Assembly: GCF_007997225.1 (NCBI RefSeq)
Contig: NZ_VORM01000032.1
Span: 1-49,142, forward strand
Source: Subsaximicrobium wynnwilliamsii
GTDB taxonomy: Bacteria; Bacteroidota; Bacteroidia; Flavobacteriales; Flavobacteriaceae
Direction of reading: 5' to 3'
Length of the DNA: 49,142 bases
The translations under genes were made by a program, and so were the position numbers. This document shows positions 25,898 to 35,166 of this stretch, in pieces (positions within the stretch are counted from its first letter, which is position 1; every line of letters begins with the position of its first letter). The notes below the pieces were generated by a model, which saw only the letters and a list, made by a program, of their open reading frames with translations, had not been told where the DNA came from and ran no database searches.

Positions 25898-27006
25898 TTC
25901 TCTATTATTTTGGTGCTGATACGGCATGGCATGAGCAAAGTGCTGCTGCTTTGAATAGACGGAATATGGCTCTATTATTTGCACTGTCCAATCAGGAATC
26001 CATTTCAACAGTCTACAATGTCATAAGAAGCACACGTAGCACGGTTTTTAAAAATCGCAAAAAACAGAAACTCGCAACTACTAAAATTATAAATGTTTAC
26101 GTTGCACCTATTTTTCCTGAACGTGGCTTTTTAAACCATATCACTAGACCAATCAATAGGATGTTACTAAAAATGATGCATCCTAAAGTATTTGAAGCAT
26201 CTACTGTGGGGAAAAAATTGGCCTGGTGCTACTGGCCCAAAGGTTTTGAAGATTTTGAGTTTATGGGAATTGATATGGAATTGATTTTTGATACAGATCA
26301 TAATATAATCGATGAACCCAATATTGGTAACGAAAAAAAGGAAGAACGTAGATTGCTTCTCTTGAGAGCAGGAAAAAAAGCGAAGTATATTTTAAGTAGT
26401 TCGCGTTCCATGATAAACTGGTATCAACAGTATGGACTCTCTAATACTAAAATATTAATGAATGGGCTGTTTGAGGAGCGAGTCAATTTAACACCAAATC
26501 TAAAAGAAAACAAGAATTACGTTGTTACTTATTGTGGAACACTTTCAAAATGGCTCAAGTTAGATTGGTTGTTCAAAATACTTCATGAGCGTCCTGAATG
26601 GTCTTTCAATTTTATCGGGGCTAATTATCAAACCGATATTACTACGCAATTAGAAGAATTTTCTAATGTCAATTTATGTGGTTTTTTGAACCCAAAGCAA
26701 GTAGATGAAATTTTAAAACAAAGTGATGTCTGTTTTGGCTTGTATCAAAAAGATCCGTCGGTTGATGTTAATAGCATGAAGCTATATGATTATCTGGCAC
26801 AAGGCATCCCTGTAGTAGTTAATAATTATCACTCTAATTTAAAAGAGGACTTCAATGATCTTTTAAATATTGCTAATACCTATGAGGAATTTGAAAGTTT
26901 ATTAGCCAACCCAAAACAGATGAATTTAAATAAGGTGGAACAATTTTTAGAGGCATCCACATGGAACTATCGTGTAAAAAATATCATTAATGGAATACTC
27001 GCCTAA
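25894..27006 (+). CDS. GT-B fold glycosyltransferase (family 4-like)
   Basis: 370 residues. No Asp-x-Asp motif. The two-domain GT-B pattern is suggested by an N-terminal domain without close match and a C-terminal domain with YVVTYCGTLSKWLKLDWLF and NSMKLYDYLAQGIPVVVN, the segment that normally contacts the nucleotide-sugar. It overlaps the genes on both sides (4 and 17 bases), so it is tightly embedded in the operon. Family assignment is less secure than for the GT2 neighbours. Confidence 0.75.
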   Translation: MILYYFGADTAWHEQSAAALNRRNMALLFALSNQESISTVYNVIRSTRSTVFKNRKKQKLATTKIINVYVAPIFPERGFLNHITRPINRMLLKMMHPKVFEASTVGKKLAWCYWPKGFEDFEFMGIDMELIFDTDHNIIDEPNIGNEKKEERRLLLLRAGKKAKYILSSSRSMINWYQQYGLSNTKILMNGLFEERVNLTPNLKENKNYVVTYCGTLSKWLKLDWLFKILHERPEWSFNFIGANYQTDITTQLEEFSNVNLCGFLNPKQVDEILKQSDVCFGLYQKDPSVDVNSMKLYDYLAQGIPVVVNNYHSNLKEDFNDLLNIANTYEEFESLLANPKQMNLNKVEQFLEASTWNYRVKNIINGILA

Positions 27007-27949
27007 AGTATCTATAGTTGTACCCGTCAAAAATGGCATGGATACCTTACCTAAATTAATGGAAGGTATTCAAAATCAAACATGTTTTGAAGACTGTGAA
27101 GTTGTGGTCATCGATTCAGGTAGTACAGACAATTCTATTGATTTTTTATCCCAATTTAATTTTGTAAAATTAATTTCGATAGATCCAACAACCTTTAATC
27201 ATGGTGCTACTCGAAACCTTGGTGTATCTCATGCAAATGGAGAGTTTGTAGTAATGACAGTTCAGGATGCGCTACCAACAGATGAGCTTTGGTTAGAAAA
27301 AATGCTTTCCCATTTCAAAGATGAGACAATCGCAGCAGTTTGTGGTCAACAGGCTGTGCCACATCATGCAAATAAAAATCCACATGAATGGTTTAGACCC
27401 CAATCTGAAGCAAAAGCAAAAAAAATTCATTTCAAGTCAAAGCAGGAGTTTTTAAATTTGTCTCCAAAAGAGCAACGCGCAGCTTGTGGTTGGGATGATG
27501 TCAATGCCATGTATAGAAAACAAGCCTTATTAGATTTGCCTTTTCAGCCTTTAGTATTTGGCGAAGACATGCTATGGGCAAAAATGGCATTAGAGAAAGG
27601 CAATGCCTTGGTCTATGACGCATCTGCTAGAGTATATCATTATCATTTTCAATTTCCAGAATACACTTATAAACGTACTCTAATTGCAAAATTTTTTATA
27701 TTTAAGTGTTTTAATTATTTAGATACGAGAACCTATAGTTTTAAATCTTATGCATTAGTGGTGTTTAGAAATTTTAAATGGAAGTGTGCACCAAAATGGA
27801 TTCTGCATAATTTTAATATTATACGTAATCATAGAAAAGCGACTCATTTTTTAATTAATGCTATTAATAACAATACGGTCGAAGTCCTAGAAAAAGAATT
27901 AGCTATAAAGATACCAATTGGGCAGCAACACACAAAAAAGCATGAATAG
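26990..27949 (+). CDS. Glycosyltransferase family 2, rhamnosyltransferase-like
   Basis: 319 residues. VSIVVPVKNGMDTLPKLMEG at the start, DSGSTDNS, then NHGATRNLG and VMTVQDALPTDELW are typical of the RfbF-like GT2 subgroup, and FGEDMLWAKM supplies the expected acidic pair near residue 190. Members of this subgroup often transfer rhamnose or another deoxysugar, but the window has no dTDP-rhamnose genes, so the donor is open. The ATG at 26990 lies inside the preceding gene. Confidence 0.85.
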   Translation: MEYSPKVSIVVPVKNGMDTLPKLMEGIQNQTCFEDCEVVVIDSGSTDNSIDFLSQFNFVKLISIDPTTFNHGATRNLGVSHANGEFVVMTVQDALPTDELWLEKMLSHFKDETIAAVCGQQAVPHHANKNPHEWFRPQSEAKAKKIHFKSKQEFLNLSPKEQRAACGWDDVNAMYRKQALLDLPFQPLVFGEDMLWAKMALEKGNALVYDASARVYHYHFQFPEYTYKRTLIAKFFIFKCFNYLDTRTYSFKSYALVVFRNFKWKCAPKWILHNFNIIRNHRKATHFLINAINNNTVEVLEKELAIKIPIGQQHTKKHE

Positions 27950-28826
27950 CAAATTGAAGCAACCTTTGGTTTCAGTCTTAATGACCGTTTATAACCGCGA
28001 AAAGTATATTGGCGAAGCAATAGATAGCATCATAGCTTCCACTTACGACCACTGGGAATTAATTATTGTGGACGATAGCTCCATAGATGGGTCGGTTGCG
28101 ATTGCCAAAAGCTATGCCGAAAAAGACAAGCGAATCAATGTATATGTCAACGATAAGAATTTAGGTGATTATCCAAACCGTAATCAAGCCGCATCATACG
28201 CCAAAGGTAAATATTTGAAATATGTGGATGCTGATGATATGATCTATCCGCACGGACTGGAATTGTTGGTTTATTATATGGAACAGTTTCCAGAATCTGG
28301 ATATGGCTTGTGCTCTTTGCCACAGGATAAATTCAGAAAATTTCCATTTCAACTTAATCCGAAAGAAGCGTATCAAAGACATTATTTTGAGCAAGCTTTA
28401 TTTCATAAGGCACCTTTGTCTGCAATTATCAACAGACAGATTTTTAACGAGCGTGGTGGCTTTACTGGAAAACGAATGTTAGGCGATTTTGAAATGTGGA
28501 ACCTATTATCCCAAACACATTCGGTCGTTTTGATGCCGCATGGCATTGCTTGGTATCGCGAACATGATGAACAGGAAATGGCAGACCATAGAACAGATCC
28601 AATGCATCCTTTTAAATATATTTTGTTGGCAGAAGACCTTCTCAAATCACCTAGCTGTCCATTGGAAGATAGGGAAAAAGTTCAGGCCCTAAAAAACAAT
28701 AAAATCCAGCAGGCTAACGCTATTCTATCAGCATTTAAGCATCATGGTAAAGGAAAAGCTATGGAATTATCAAGAGCTTCAGGAATTAGTTTATATAAAG
28801 CGATAAATCTTAAATTTATAAAATGA
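27942..28826 (+). CDS. Glycosyltransferase family 2
   Basis: 294 residues from ATG 27942; an in-frame TTG at 27918 would add eight residues but lies deeper in the previous gene. The GT-A motifs VSVLMTVYNREKYIGEAID, DDSSIDGS and YVDADDMIYP are present, and GKRMLGDFEMWNLL (the acceptor-side acidic motif) follows. The coding sequence overlaps the previous gene by 8 bases and the next by 4. Specificity is unknown. Confidence 0.88.
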   Translation: MNSKLKQPLVSVLMTVYNREKYIGEAIDSIIASTYDHWELIIVDDSSIDGSVAIAKSYAEKDKRINVYVNDKNLGDYPNRNQAASYAKGKYLKYVDADDMIYPHGLELLVYYMEQFPESGYGLCSLPQDKFRKFPFQLNPKEAYQRHYFEQALFHKAPLSAIINRQIFNERGGFTGKRMLGDFEMWNLLSQTHSVVLMPHGIAWYREHDEQEMADHRTDPMHPFKYILLAEDLLKSPSCPLEDREKVQALKNNKIQQANAILSAFKHHGKGKAMELSRASGISLYKAINLKFIK

Positions 28827-29572
28827 CTATCATATTATCATATATAAAATACTGGGTTAATTCTTTCATCAGGAATTTGTATTGGCTTTACCGTTTAATG
28901 AATGTCAAATTTGATAGAAATTCTAACCTATCATTCCCAATTATAGTTGAAGGCAGAGGTAAGATTGCTTTTGGAGAATACGCACAAGTACAGAAGGGCG
29001 TGAATTTGGGGGTAGGAGATAACGGCTCTTTAGTAATTGGAAACGAATGTAAGTTGGAAAAAGATGCTTTAATTCGCGTGGGTGCAGACAAAAATTTTAA
29101 GATTGGTCACAAATTTCATTTAGGACATGGAGTACGCTTGTATGTACAAGATGATTGGGAATTTCATAACCACACAAGTATTCACTCGCTTTGCTCTATT
29201 TCTTCAAGAGAACCTGGCTTAGCAGGTAAGTTTATTATGCACGATAATTCTCATATTGGTGATAATTGTATCATTGATGTTTCCGACGATATAACAATCA
29301 TGGAAAATGTTGCGATTGGTCCAAATTGTACATTTTATAGTCATGATCATAAATATGAAGATTTTAGTAAGGCTGCCTGGGCAGGTAAAACCTACACGGC
29401 AAAAATCTTCATTGGTAAGAACAGTTGGATTGGATCTAATGTCACCATATTACCTGGTGTCACAATCGGCAGCCATGTGGTAGTTGCAGCAGGTTCAGTA
29501 GTAACCAAAGATTTAGAAGATAATTCTGTTTATGCTGGTGTACCTGCAAAAAAAATGAAAACCATAGAATGA
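28823..29572 (+). CDS. Left-handed beta-helix acyltransferase (WbbJ/maa type)
   Basis: 249 residues. From about residue 45 it is built of hexapeptide repeats such as IAFGEY, NLGVGD and VAIGPN. The catalytic-type segment FYSHDHKYEDF and the C-terminal IGKNSWIGSNVTILPGVTIG with VYAGVPAKKMK are classic for sugar O- or N-acetyltransferases using acetyl-CoA. The N-terminal helix (about 10-25) is hydrophobic and aromatic. It overlaps both neighbours by 4 bases. It probably acetylates a sugar of the repeat unit. Confidence 0.85.
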   Translation: MTIILSYIKYWVNSFIRNLYWLYRLMNVKFDRNSNLSFPIIVEGRGKIAFGEYAQVQKGVNLGVGDNGSLVIGNECKLEKDALIRVGADKNFKIGHKFHLGHGVRLYVQDDWEFHNHTSIHSLCSISSREPGLAGKFIMHDNSHIGDNCIIDVSDDITIMENVAIGPNCTFYSHDHKYEDFSKAAWAGKTYTAKIFIGKNSWIGSNVTILPGVTIGSHVVVAAGSVVTKDLEDNSVYAGVPAKKMKTIE

Positions 29573-30255
29573 ATTCTATTAAAAATAAAGTTGCCCATAG
29601 GATTTTCAGTCTATTATTGACTAAAAATTATACTTCTACGAATTCTTGTGTGACATATCCAAAAAATGCAACGGTTTATGGAAACCACTTCAATGGTAAA
29701 ATAGCGATTGGAAAAAATTCAAAAATATTACGAACTGAATGTTATGGTCAAATCGATATTGGTGACCATACAGCATTAAATGGACCAAATTTGAGCATCT
29801 ATGCTGGAGATGGAAAAGTGGCAATTGGTAATTTTTGTTCTATTGCTAGAAACGTTTCCATACAATTAGACGGTCACAATTACAATAAAATAACAAGCTA
29901 TCAAATTTTTAAAAATTTCTTTCACACAGAAAACACCTCTGAAATAATTAATAACGGAGACATGACCATTGGTAATGATGTGTGGATTGGGGCGAATGCC
30001 ATGATTTACGGAAATGTAAGCATTGGTGATGGCGCTGTCATTGGCTCAAATAGTTTTGTCAATAAAGATGTGCCAGATTATGCAATTGTAGTAGGGTCGC
30101 CAGCAAAAATCATAAAATATCGGTTTGAAGATGACCTTATAAAAGAGTTAAAACAACTGAAATGGTGGCATTGGGATGAGCAAACACTAAGAAAAAATCA
30201 GTTTTTATTTGAAAACGAATTGACCTTAGAGGCATTAAAAAAAATCCAATTATAA
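29569..30255 (+). CDS. Left-handed beta-helix acyltransferase (CatB/XAT-like)
   Basis: 228 residues. Hexapeptide repeats run from about residue 35 (GKIAIGKNS, QIDIGDH) to 185. SIQLDGHNYNKITSY carries the catalytic-type His, and MTIGNDVWIGANAMIYGNVS and VVGSPAKIIKYRF are typical of the xenobiotic-acyltransferase branch found in glycan loci. It has a C-terminal tail with KWWHWDEQTL, as in this branch. It directly follows another acyltransferase gene with a 4-base overlap, so two different positions may be acylated. Confidence 0.85.
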   Translation: MNSIKNKVAHRIFSLLLTKNYTSTNSCVTYPKNATVYGNHFNGKIAIGKNSKILRTECYGQIDIGDHTALNGPNLSIYAGDGKVAIGNFCSIARNVSIQLDGHNYNKITSYQIFKNFFHTENTSEIINNGDMTIGNDVWIGANAMIYGNVSIGDGAVIGSNSFVNKDVPDYAIVVGSPAKIIKYRFEDDLIKELKQLKWWHWDEQTLRKNQFLFENELTLEALKKIQL

Positions 30256-30256
30256 G

Positions 30257-31597
30257 TTGACCAACATTCTTTACATCGCCTATCAATTTCCACCTTTAAA
30301 CGTAGGAGGTTCTGCAAGGCCAGCACGTTTTGTTAAGCACTTGAGCAAATTTGACATTAATACTACTGTCGTGACTTTAGACCCTGAGAGTTATAGCAAC
30401 GTTTACCCACATGCAAAAAGTGATAGTAACCTCTTAGACGATTATAAGATAGACTTTTCCATCTTAAAGGTGCCCTCTAAAAACCTGGTTGAACGTCGTG
30501 CCAATAAGGTTTCTAATTTTATAGATATTTTCTTCAATAAATACAAAGGTAATGAGCATACCTATTGGCAGGAGGATTACCATAGCATTGTAGATAAATG
30601 GTTAGAGACCAATAGCGTGGAAGCAATAGTGGTTACAGCACCACCATTTAGTATTCTGCCATTGGCTGTTGCGACATCAAAAAAGCATAATATCCCTTTA
30701 GTGGTAGATTTGAGAGACCATTGGACACTTTGGGTCATGGCGCCTTATGGGACATATTATAAGTATTTAGCGTCTAAAGTGGCCGAAAATAAAGTGTTTA
30801 GACACGCAAAAAAAATTATTGTGACGTCAAAAGTGACGCAGCAGGATCTCATTGATTTCCACCCTAATATAGCTGCCCATAAATTTAAATATATCCCAAA
30901 TGGGTTTGAAACGCCAATAGTTTATAAAGATATTACTTTTAAGCCTTCCGAAGAAATAGTCATTGGTTACGTCGGTAGCTTTTATTATTCGCCAGAAAGT
31001 AGAGATCTAATAATGACACCTTGGTGGAAAAAGAAAGCACATAGGAAATTACAATACGTGCCAAGAAAGGAGGATTGGTTATATCGCAGTCCGTACTTTT
31101 TATTCAAAAATTTAGATGCTCTTTTCCTAACATATCCAGAGTTAAAGCACATTATTAAGGTCAAATTTGCAGGGACCAGGCCTGATTGGTTCGACGAGAT
31201 GGTTTCAGAATTTGGTCTCGAAAATAATGTAGAACATTTAGGTTGGATCTCACAAACGGAATCCTTAGCTTTTCAAGACTCCTGCGACTTTTTATTAGCG
31301 ACCTCTGCAAAAGTCATTGGTGGTAGAGATTATAGTATTGCTGGCAAAACCTTTGAGTATTTCAGAATGCAAAAACCTATATTGGCATTAGTGGCAGAAG
31401 GCGCTCAAAAAGATATGCTTGAACAATCAGGCATGGCACATTTAATAGCTATTGACAATACAACATTAGCCAAAGAACAACTTCATACTGTTTTCACTTC
31501 GGAACATACACTACATCCAAATAAAACCTTTATAGACTCATTTCAAATCGAGAAGCTTACGGAAGCATTGGCAAACGAAATAAAAGCATTAGAATAA
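30257..31597 (+). CDS. GT-B glycosyltransferase (family 4-like)
   Basis: 446 residues. NILYIAYQFPPLNVGGSARPA at the start is the usual N-terminal loop of GT4-like enzymes. VVTAPPFSILPLA and VVDLRDHWTLWVM lie at the domain interface. The C-terminal domain has IVIGYVGSFYYSPESRDLI and GRDYSIAGKTFEYFRMQKPI. It starts with TTG one base after the preceding stop; no ATG is suitably placed. Donor and acceptor are unknown. Confidence 0.82.
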   Translation: MTNILYIAYQFPPLNVGGSARPARFVKHLSKFDINTTVVTLDPESYSNVYPHAKSDSNLLDDYKIDFSILKVPSKNLVERRANKVSNFIDIFFNKYKGNEHTYWQEDYHSIVDKWLETNSVEAIVVTAPPFSILPLAVATSKKHNIPLVVDLRDHWTLWVMAPYGTYYKYLASKVAENKVFRHAKKIIVTSKVTQQDLIDFHPNIAAHKFKYIPNGFETPIVYKDITFKPSEEIVIGYVGSFYYSPESRDLIMTPWWKKKAHRKLQYVPRKEDWLYRSPYFLFKNLDALFLTYPELKHIIKVKFAGTRPDWFDEMVSEFGLENNVEHLGWISQTESLAFQDSCDFLLATSAKVIGGRDYSIAGKTFEYFRMQKPILALVAEGAQKDMLEQSGMAHLIAIDNTTLAKEQLHTVFTSEHTLHPNKTFIDSFQIEKLTEALANEIKALE

Positions 31598-31610
31598 AAA
31601 TAATACACAG

Positions 31611-32708
31611 ATGAAAAAGATTCTTATCGTTGTTGGAACAAGACCCAATTATATAAAAGTAACCCAGTTTAAAAAGGTCGCAGAACATCAGTTTTCTGGT
31701 CAATTTGACATTAAAATTGTGCATACAGGACAGCATTTCGACAAATCGATGGCGGATGTGTTTTTTCAGCAATTAGACATTTGGCCAGACTATTTTTTGA
31801 ATATATCCCAGGCCTCTCCAAATACGCAAATGGGTGAGATTATGATCCGTTTGGAAAAAGTGATTACAAAAGAATTTCAACCAGATATCATTTTGGTGCC
31901 AGGTGATGTTAACTCTACACTTGCAGCAGCATTGACAGCCTATAAATTAGGGATACCTTTAGGGCATTTAGAAAGTGGATTGAGAAGTTTTGATCGCTCA
32001 ATGCCAGAGGAGGTCAATCGTATCTTAGTGGATGAGATCTCAGATTTTTATTTTGTGACCGAGCAAAGTGGTATTGATAACCTTTTAAAAGAAGGAAAAC
32101 CTGATGCGAAAATCCATTTTGTAGGGAATACCATGATTGATACGCTCGTAGCATTTGAGAAACCTATAAGAGAACAGCAAGTCATGACCGATAATGGTTT
32201 GGAAAAAGATAATTTCATTTTAATGACGATACACCGTCCTGCAACGGTAGATAATAGAGAGGGGCTGGAAAATCTGGTGACCCTTTTTAATCGCATTCCA
32301 AAAAATCAAAATTTAGTTTTTCCGATGCATCCAAGAACATTGAAAAATATTGATAAATTTGGTTTAAAGAATGAATTTGATGCGATTGAAAATTTGAAAA
32401 TTTTAAAGCCATTGGATTATTTTAGTTTTCAGAATTTGATCCATAATTGCAAAATGGTACTAACCGATAGTGGCGGTATCCAAGAAGAAACGACCTTTAA
32501 ACAAAAGGCCTGCTTAACCTTGAGACCAAATACCGAAAGACCTAGTACACTAGAAATAGGGTCTAATACCTTGCTTAATTTTGATCAAGATGAAATCCTC
32601 AAACAAATAGAGCGTATCATATCTGGCACTTATAAAAAAGGAGAAATCCCGAAATATTGGGACGGTAAGGCTACCGAACGCATACTCGAAGTAATTTCAG
32701 AACTTTAA
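31611..32708 (+). CDS. wecB: UDP-N-acetylglucosamine 2-epimerase (non-hydrolysing), copy 2
   Basis: 365 residues. Same motifs as copy 1: VVGTRPNYIK, VPGDVNSTLA, HLESGLRSFD, TDSGGIQEE and RPNTERP. It would produce UDP-ManNAc for the glycan. The protein is strikingly similar to the product of 16206-17303, but the gene is more A/T-rich, in line with its neighbours. It starts 13 bases after a glycosyltransferase gene and is followed by a 270-base gap. No UDP-ManNAc dehydrogenase (WecC) was found, so ManNAc itself, or a product made elsewhere, is the likely end point. Confidence 0.92.
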   Translation: MKKILIVVGTRPNYIKVTQFKKVAEHQFSGQFDIKIVHTGQHFDKSMADVFFQQLDIWPDYFLNISQASPNTQMGEIMIRLEKVITKEFQPDIILVPGDVNSTLAAALTAYKLGIPLGHLESGLRSFDRSMPEEVNRILVDEISDFYFVTEQSGIDNLLKEGKPDAKIHFVGNTMIDTLVAFEKPIREQQVMTDNGLEKDNFILMTIHRPATVDNREGLENLVTLFNRIPKNQNLVFPMHPRTLKNIDKFGLKNEFDAIENLKILKPLDYFSFQNLIHNCKMVLTDSGGIQEETTFKQKACLTLRPNTERPSTLEIGSNTLLNFDQDEILKQIERIISGTYKKGEIPKYWDGKATERILEVISEL

Positions 32709-32978
32709 ATTTATAGAATTTTTTAAAAGTCAATAACCTCAGGGCGAGTCCAAAAAGTTTGCATTGAAAGTTGTTCTTTGTGTTTCGAGGGAAGTCTCGG
32801 AGAATAAAACCCTCTGGTGGGATTTAATTGGTAACAGAGCTCCAGTTTATAATTAAAACTGTAATTTTCCCGTAAAAATTTTTGTTAATAATGAAAAGCT
32901 TAAAAATTTATTTCGCATTCGAACCAGTTAAAATTATTTGGCTTTTTAGAATCCAATTAGAGTTAAAAAAGTATTACG
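32709..32978 (+). other. Intergenic gap inside the glycan locus
   Basis: 270 bases without a gene. A short hairpin CAGTTT/AAACTG (32843-32848 with 32856-32861) is not followed by a strong T-run. No promoter match is convincing. This is the longest gap within the core and may mark an old junction. Confidence 0.4.
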
Positions 32979-33968
32979 ATGCAATATAAAACCAAAGTAA
33001 TAGAGGTTTTTAGATTTTTAAATCATATTCGGTTTAAACGTATTGAAAAGAACAAAAATATTTTAATTTATGGGATCTCGAGAGGAGGTACAACGCTTTT
33101 AGCAGAAACTCTAGTTGGTTTATTTAATGCTAGATTGGTTTGGGAACCTTTATTTCCTTTTAGTGATGTTCGATTTGATGCGATAAATCCGTTTTCTATC
33201 AATGCTTATAAGAAGTTAGGGTTTGGTTGGTCTCCTCATACAAACATTGCAAATGTTAGTAAGTTGAACACCTATTTTGATCGCTTATTTTCTTTAAAAG
33301 TAAGGAACATACGATATTTAAGATTTACAAACCATAAAGAGTTTGAAAATAGTGATCATACTGTTTTCAAATTTTGTTTCGCAAATTTTATGTATCCATA
33401 CTTTCAAGAACGCTATAAGGCTAAAGCCATTATACTTTTAAGACATCCATTTGCTATAGCGGCCAGCTCCCTCAATTTTGGCGATAATTTTAATTGGCAT
33501 AAAGAAAATTACGCCTCATGGAAATATCATGATTCCCAGCACAGCGGAAAATTTTTTGAAGGGTATGATGATAAATATGAACTCATCAATTCCCCGTTTA
33601 CACTTCTCGTTTTTCAAGCAGTCAGTCAGTTTGCCTATGCTATGGAAAATATGGATGCGTCTAATACTATAGTTGTCTATTATGAGGATATCGTCGCCCA
33701 ACCAGAGCATGTTTTTGAACAATTAGAACACTTTTTTGAAATACCTCTTGACGAATCTATTTTTACGAGATTGGTGAAAAAACAAAGTTTTAGCTCACAA
33801 AAAGGTCACACTAAAAAAAATCCATTAGATCAATTGTCTAAGTGGAAAACTAAAGTTCCTAAAGAGGAGATTGCAAGTGCGCTCAAAATATTTGAGGCGT
33901 TTGAGTTTGAATGTTATAGTGACGAGATCTTGCCTCTAAAACACAGTACTTCATCTTCAATAGAATAG
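32979..33968 (+). CDS. Sulfotransferase, second in the locus
   Basis: 329 residues. ILIYGISRGGTTLLAETL (28-45) matches the PAPS 5'-phosphosulfate loop, and AIILLRHPFAIAASSL (150-165) the 3'-phosphate-binding segment with Arg155 and Ser163/164. The family is that of Sulfotransfer_1/3-like bacterial glycan sulfotransferases and differs from the shorter enzyme at 24147. It probably sulfates another position or sugar. The gene begins after the 270-base gap and ends one base before the next gene. Confidence 0.82.
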   Translation: MQYKTKVIEVFRFLNHIRFKRIEKNKNILIYGISRGGTTLLAETLVGLFNARLVWEPLFPFSDVRFDAINPFSINAYKKLGFGWSPHTNIANVSKLNTYFDRLFSLKVRNIRYLRFTNHKEFENSDHTVFKFCFANFMYPYFQERYKAKAIILLRHPFAIAASSLNFGDNFNWHKENYASWKYHDSQHSGKFFEGYDDKYELINSPFTLLVFQAVSQFAYAMENMDASNTIVVYYEDIVAQPEHVFEQLEHFFEIPLDESIFTRLVKKQSFSSQKGHTKKNPLDQLSKWKTKVPKEEIASALKIFEAFEFECYSDEILPLKHSTSSSIE

Positions 33969-33969
33969 C

Positions 33970-35166
33970 TTGCAACTTAAGCCACACATTGTATTTCTTA
34001 GCACTTCAAGTTTAGCTACTAATCCTCGTTTAGTAAAGGAATTTGAATTTTTGAAAGAACATTATAAATGCACTGTTGTGTGTTTTGAGCACGAAGATTG
34101 GAGCTTAGAACCTTCCAACGCTATTAAGAATCGCAATCCAGACGTAGAATTTATTAGCATTGATAGGCATAAAAGCTTACTGCAGACACTATTTGCAAAA
34201 GTGTGCCATAAGGTGGCCATTATTCTTAATCCATTTTTTAAATCTAATATAAAAATTGCTGCTTTTGCTAGCAATGACAAAACTCCTCAATTGCGTTTAG
34301 CATTGAAATACAGCATAAAAACAGAAGAGTTGCATACAGTTATTGCTCACAATTTAGGTGCGTTTTATCCTGCCATGGTACTTGCAAAGAAGTCGAATGC
34401 TAAACTGCAATTGGATATTGAAGATTATCATCCTGGGGAAGAACTTTATTTTAACAAAAAGTACGAGTTGCAAAACAGATTATTAATTATGCAGGAGACT
34501 TTCAATAGAGCGCATACTATAAGCTATGCTTCGGAAGGCATAAAACTAAAAAGCGAATCAGTATTTAAGTTAAAATCCCATACCAAACGCGCTGTGATTA
34601 TTAATGCGTTTAGAGCTACCGACTTTTCGAAACCAATTGAGAAAAACACAAGTTTGAACTTTGTTTGGTTCTCCCAAAATATCAGCCACAAGAGAGGTTT
34701 AGAAGAGGTGTTTAGGTTAGCTAAGGAATATAAGCACATTAATGTGCATTTAATAGGCAAAGCTAATGAAGGTTTTATAGAAGCCATGCAACCTTCAGAA
34801 AATGTGATAATCCATAAACCCATGCATCAAGATAAACTGCATCGGTTCTTATCGACGATGGATATTGGTTTAGCACTTGAAAATAAAGATGGTGATGGGA
34901 ATAGAAATATATGTTTAACCAATAAGTTTTTGGCTTACGCTCAAGCGGGACTTTATATTTTTGCAACCGATACCTTTGGGCAAAAACATTTTTTAGAGCA
35001 AATTGGTAATCAATTTGGTGTCATAATAGAAACGTCACTAAAAGCCACTTTAATGCAATTTGATGAGCAGGTTTTGGATCATAAAAACAAAATAGATCGT
35101 TGGGAAGTCGCAAAAAACTTTTCTTGGGAAAAACAAAGTGAACGCTTATTAGTGGCAATGAAATGA
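33970..35166 (+). CDS. GT-B glycosyltransferase-like protein
   Basis: 398 residues. HIVFLSTSSLATNPRLVKE at the start, VIAHNLGAFYPAMVLAKK in the N-terminal domain, LNFVWFSQNISHKRGLEEVF at the domain junction and ICLTNKFLAYAQAGLYIFAT at the donor side fit the GT4-like fold. It starts with TTG one base after the sulfotransferase stop and overlaps the next gene by 4 bases. The family is divergent, so the exact GT class is uncertain. Confidence 0.72.
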   Translation: MQLKPHIVFLSTSSLATNPRLVKEFEFLKEHYKCTVVCFEHEDWSLEPSNAIKNRNPDVEFISIDRHKSLLQTLFAKVCHKVAIILNPFFKSNIKIAAFASNDKTPQLRLALKYSIKTEELHTVIAHNLGAFYPAMVLAKKSNAKLQLDIEDYHPGEELYFNKKYELQNRLLIMQETFNRAHTISYASEGIKLKSESVFKLKSHTKRAVIINAFRATDFSKPIEKNTSLNFVWFSQNISHKRGLEEVFRLAKEYKHINVHLIGKANEGFIEAMQPSENVIIHKPMHQDKLHRFLSTMDIGLALENKDGDGNRNICLTNKFLAYAQAGLYIFATDTFGQKHFLEQIGNQFGVIIETSLKATLMQFDEQVLDHKNKIDRWEVAKNFSWEKQSERLLVAMK

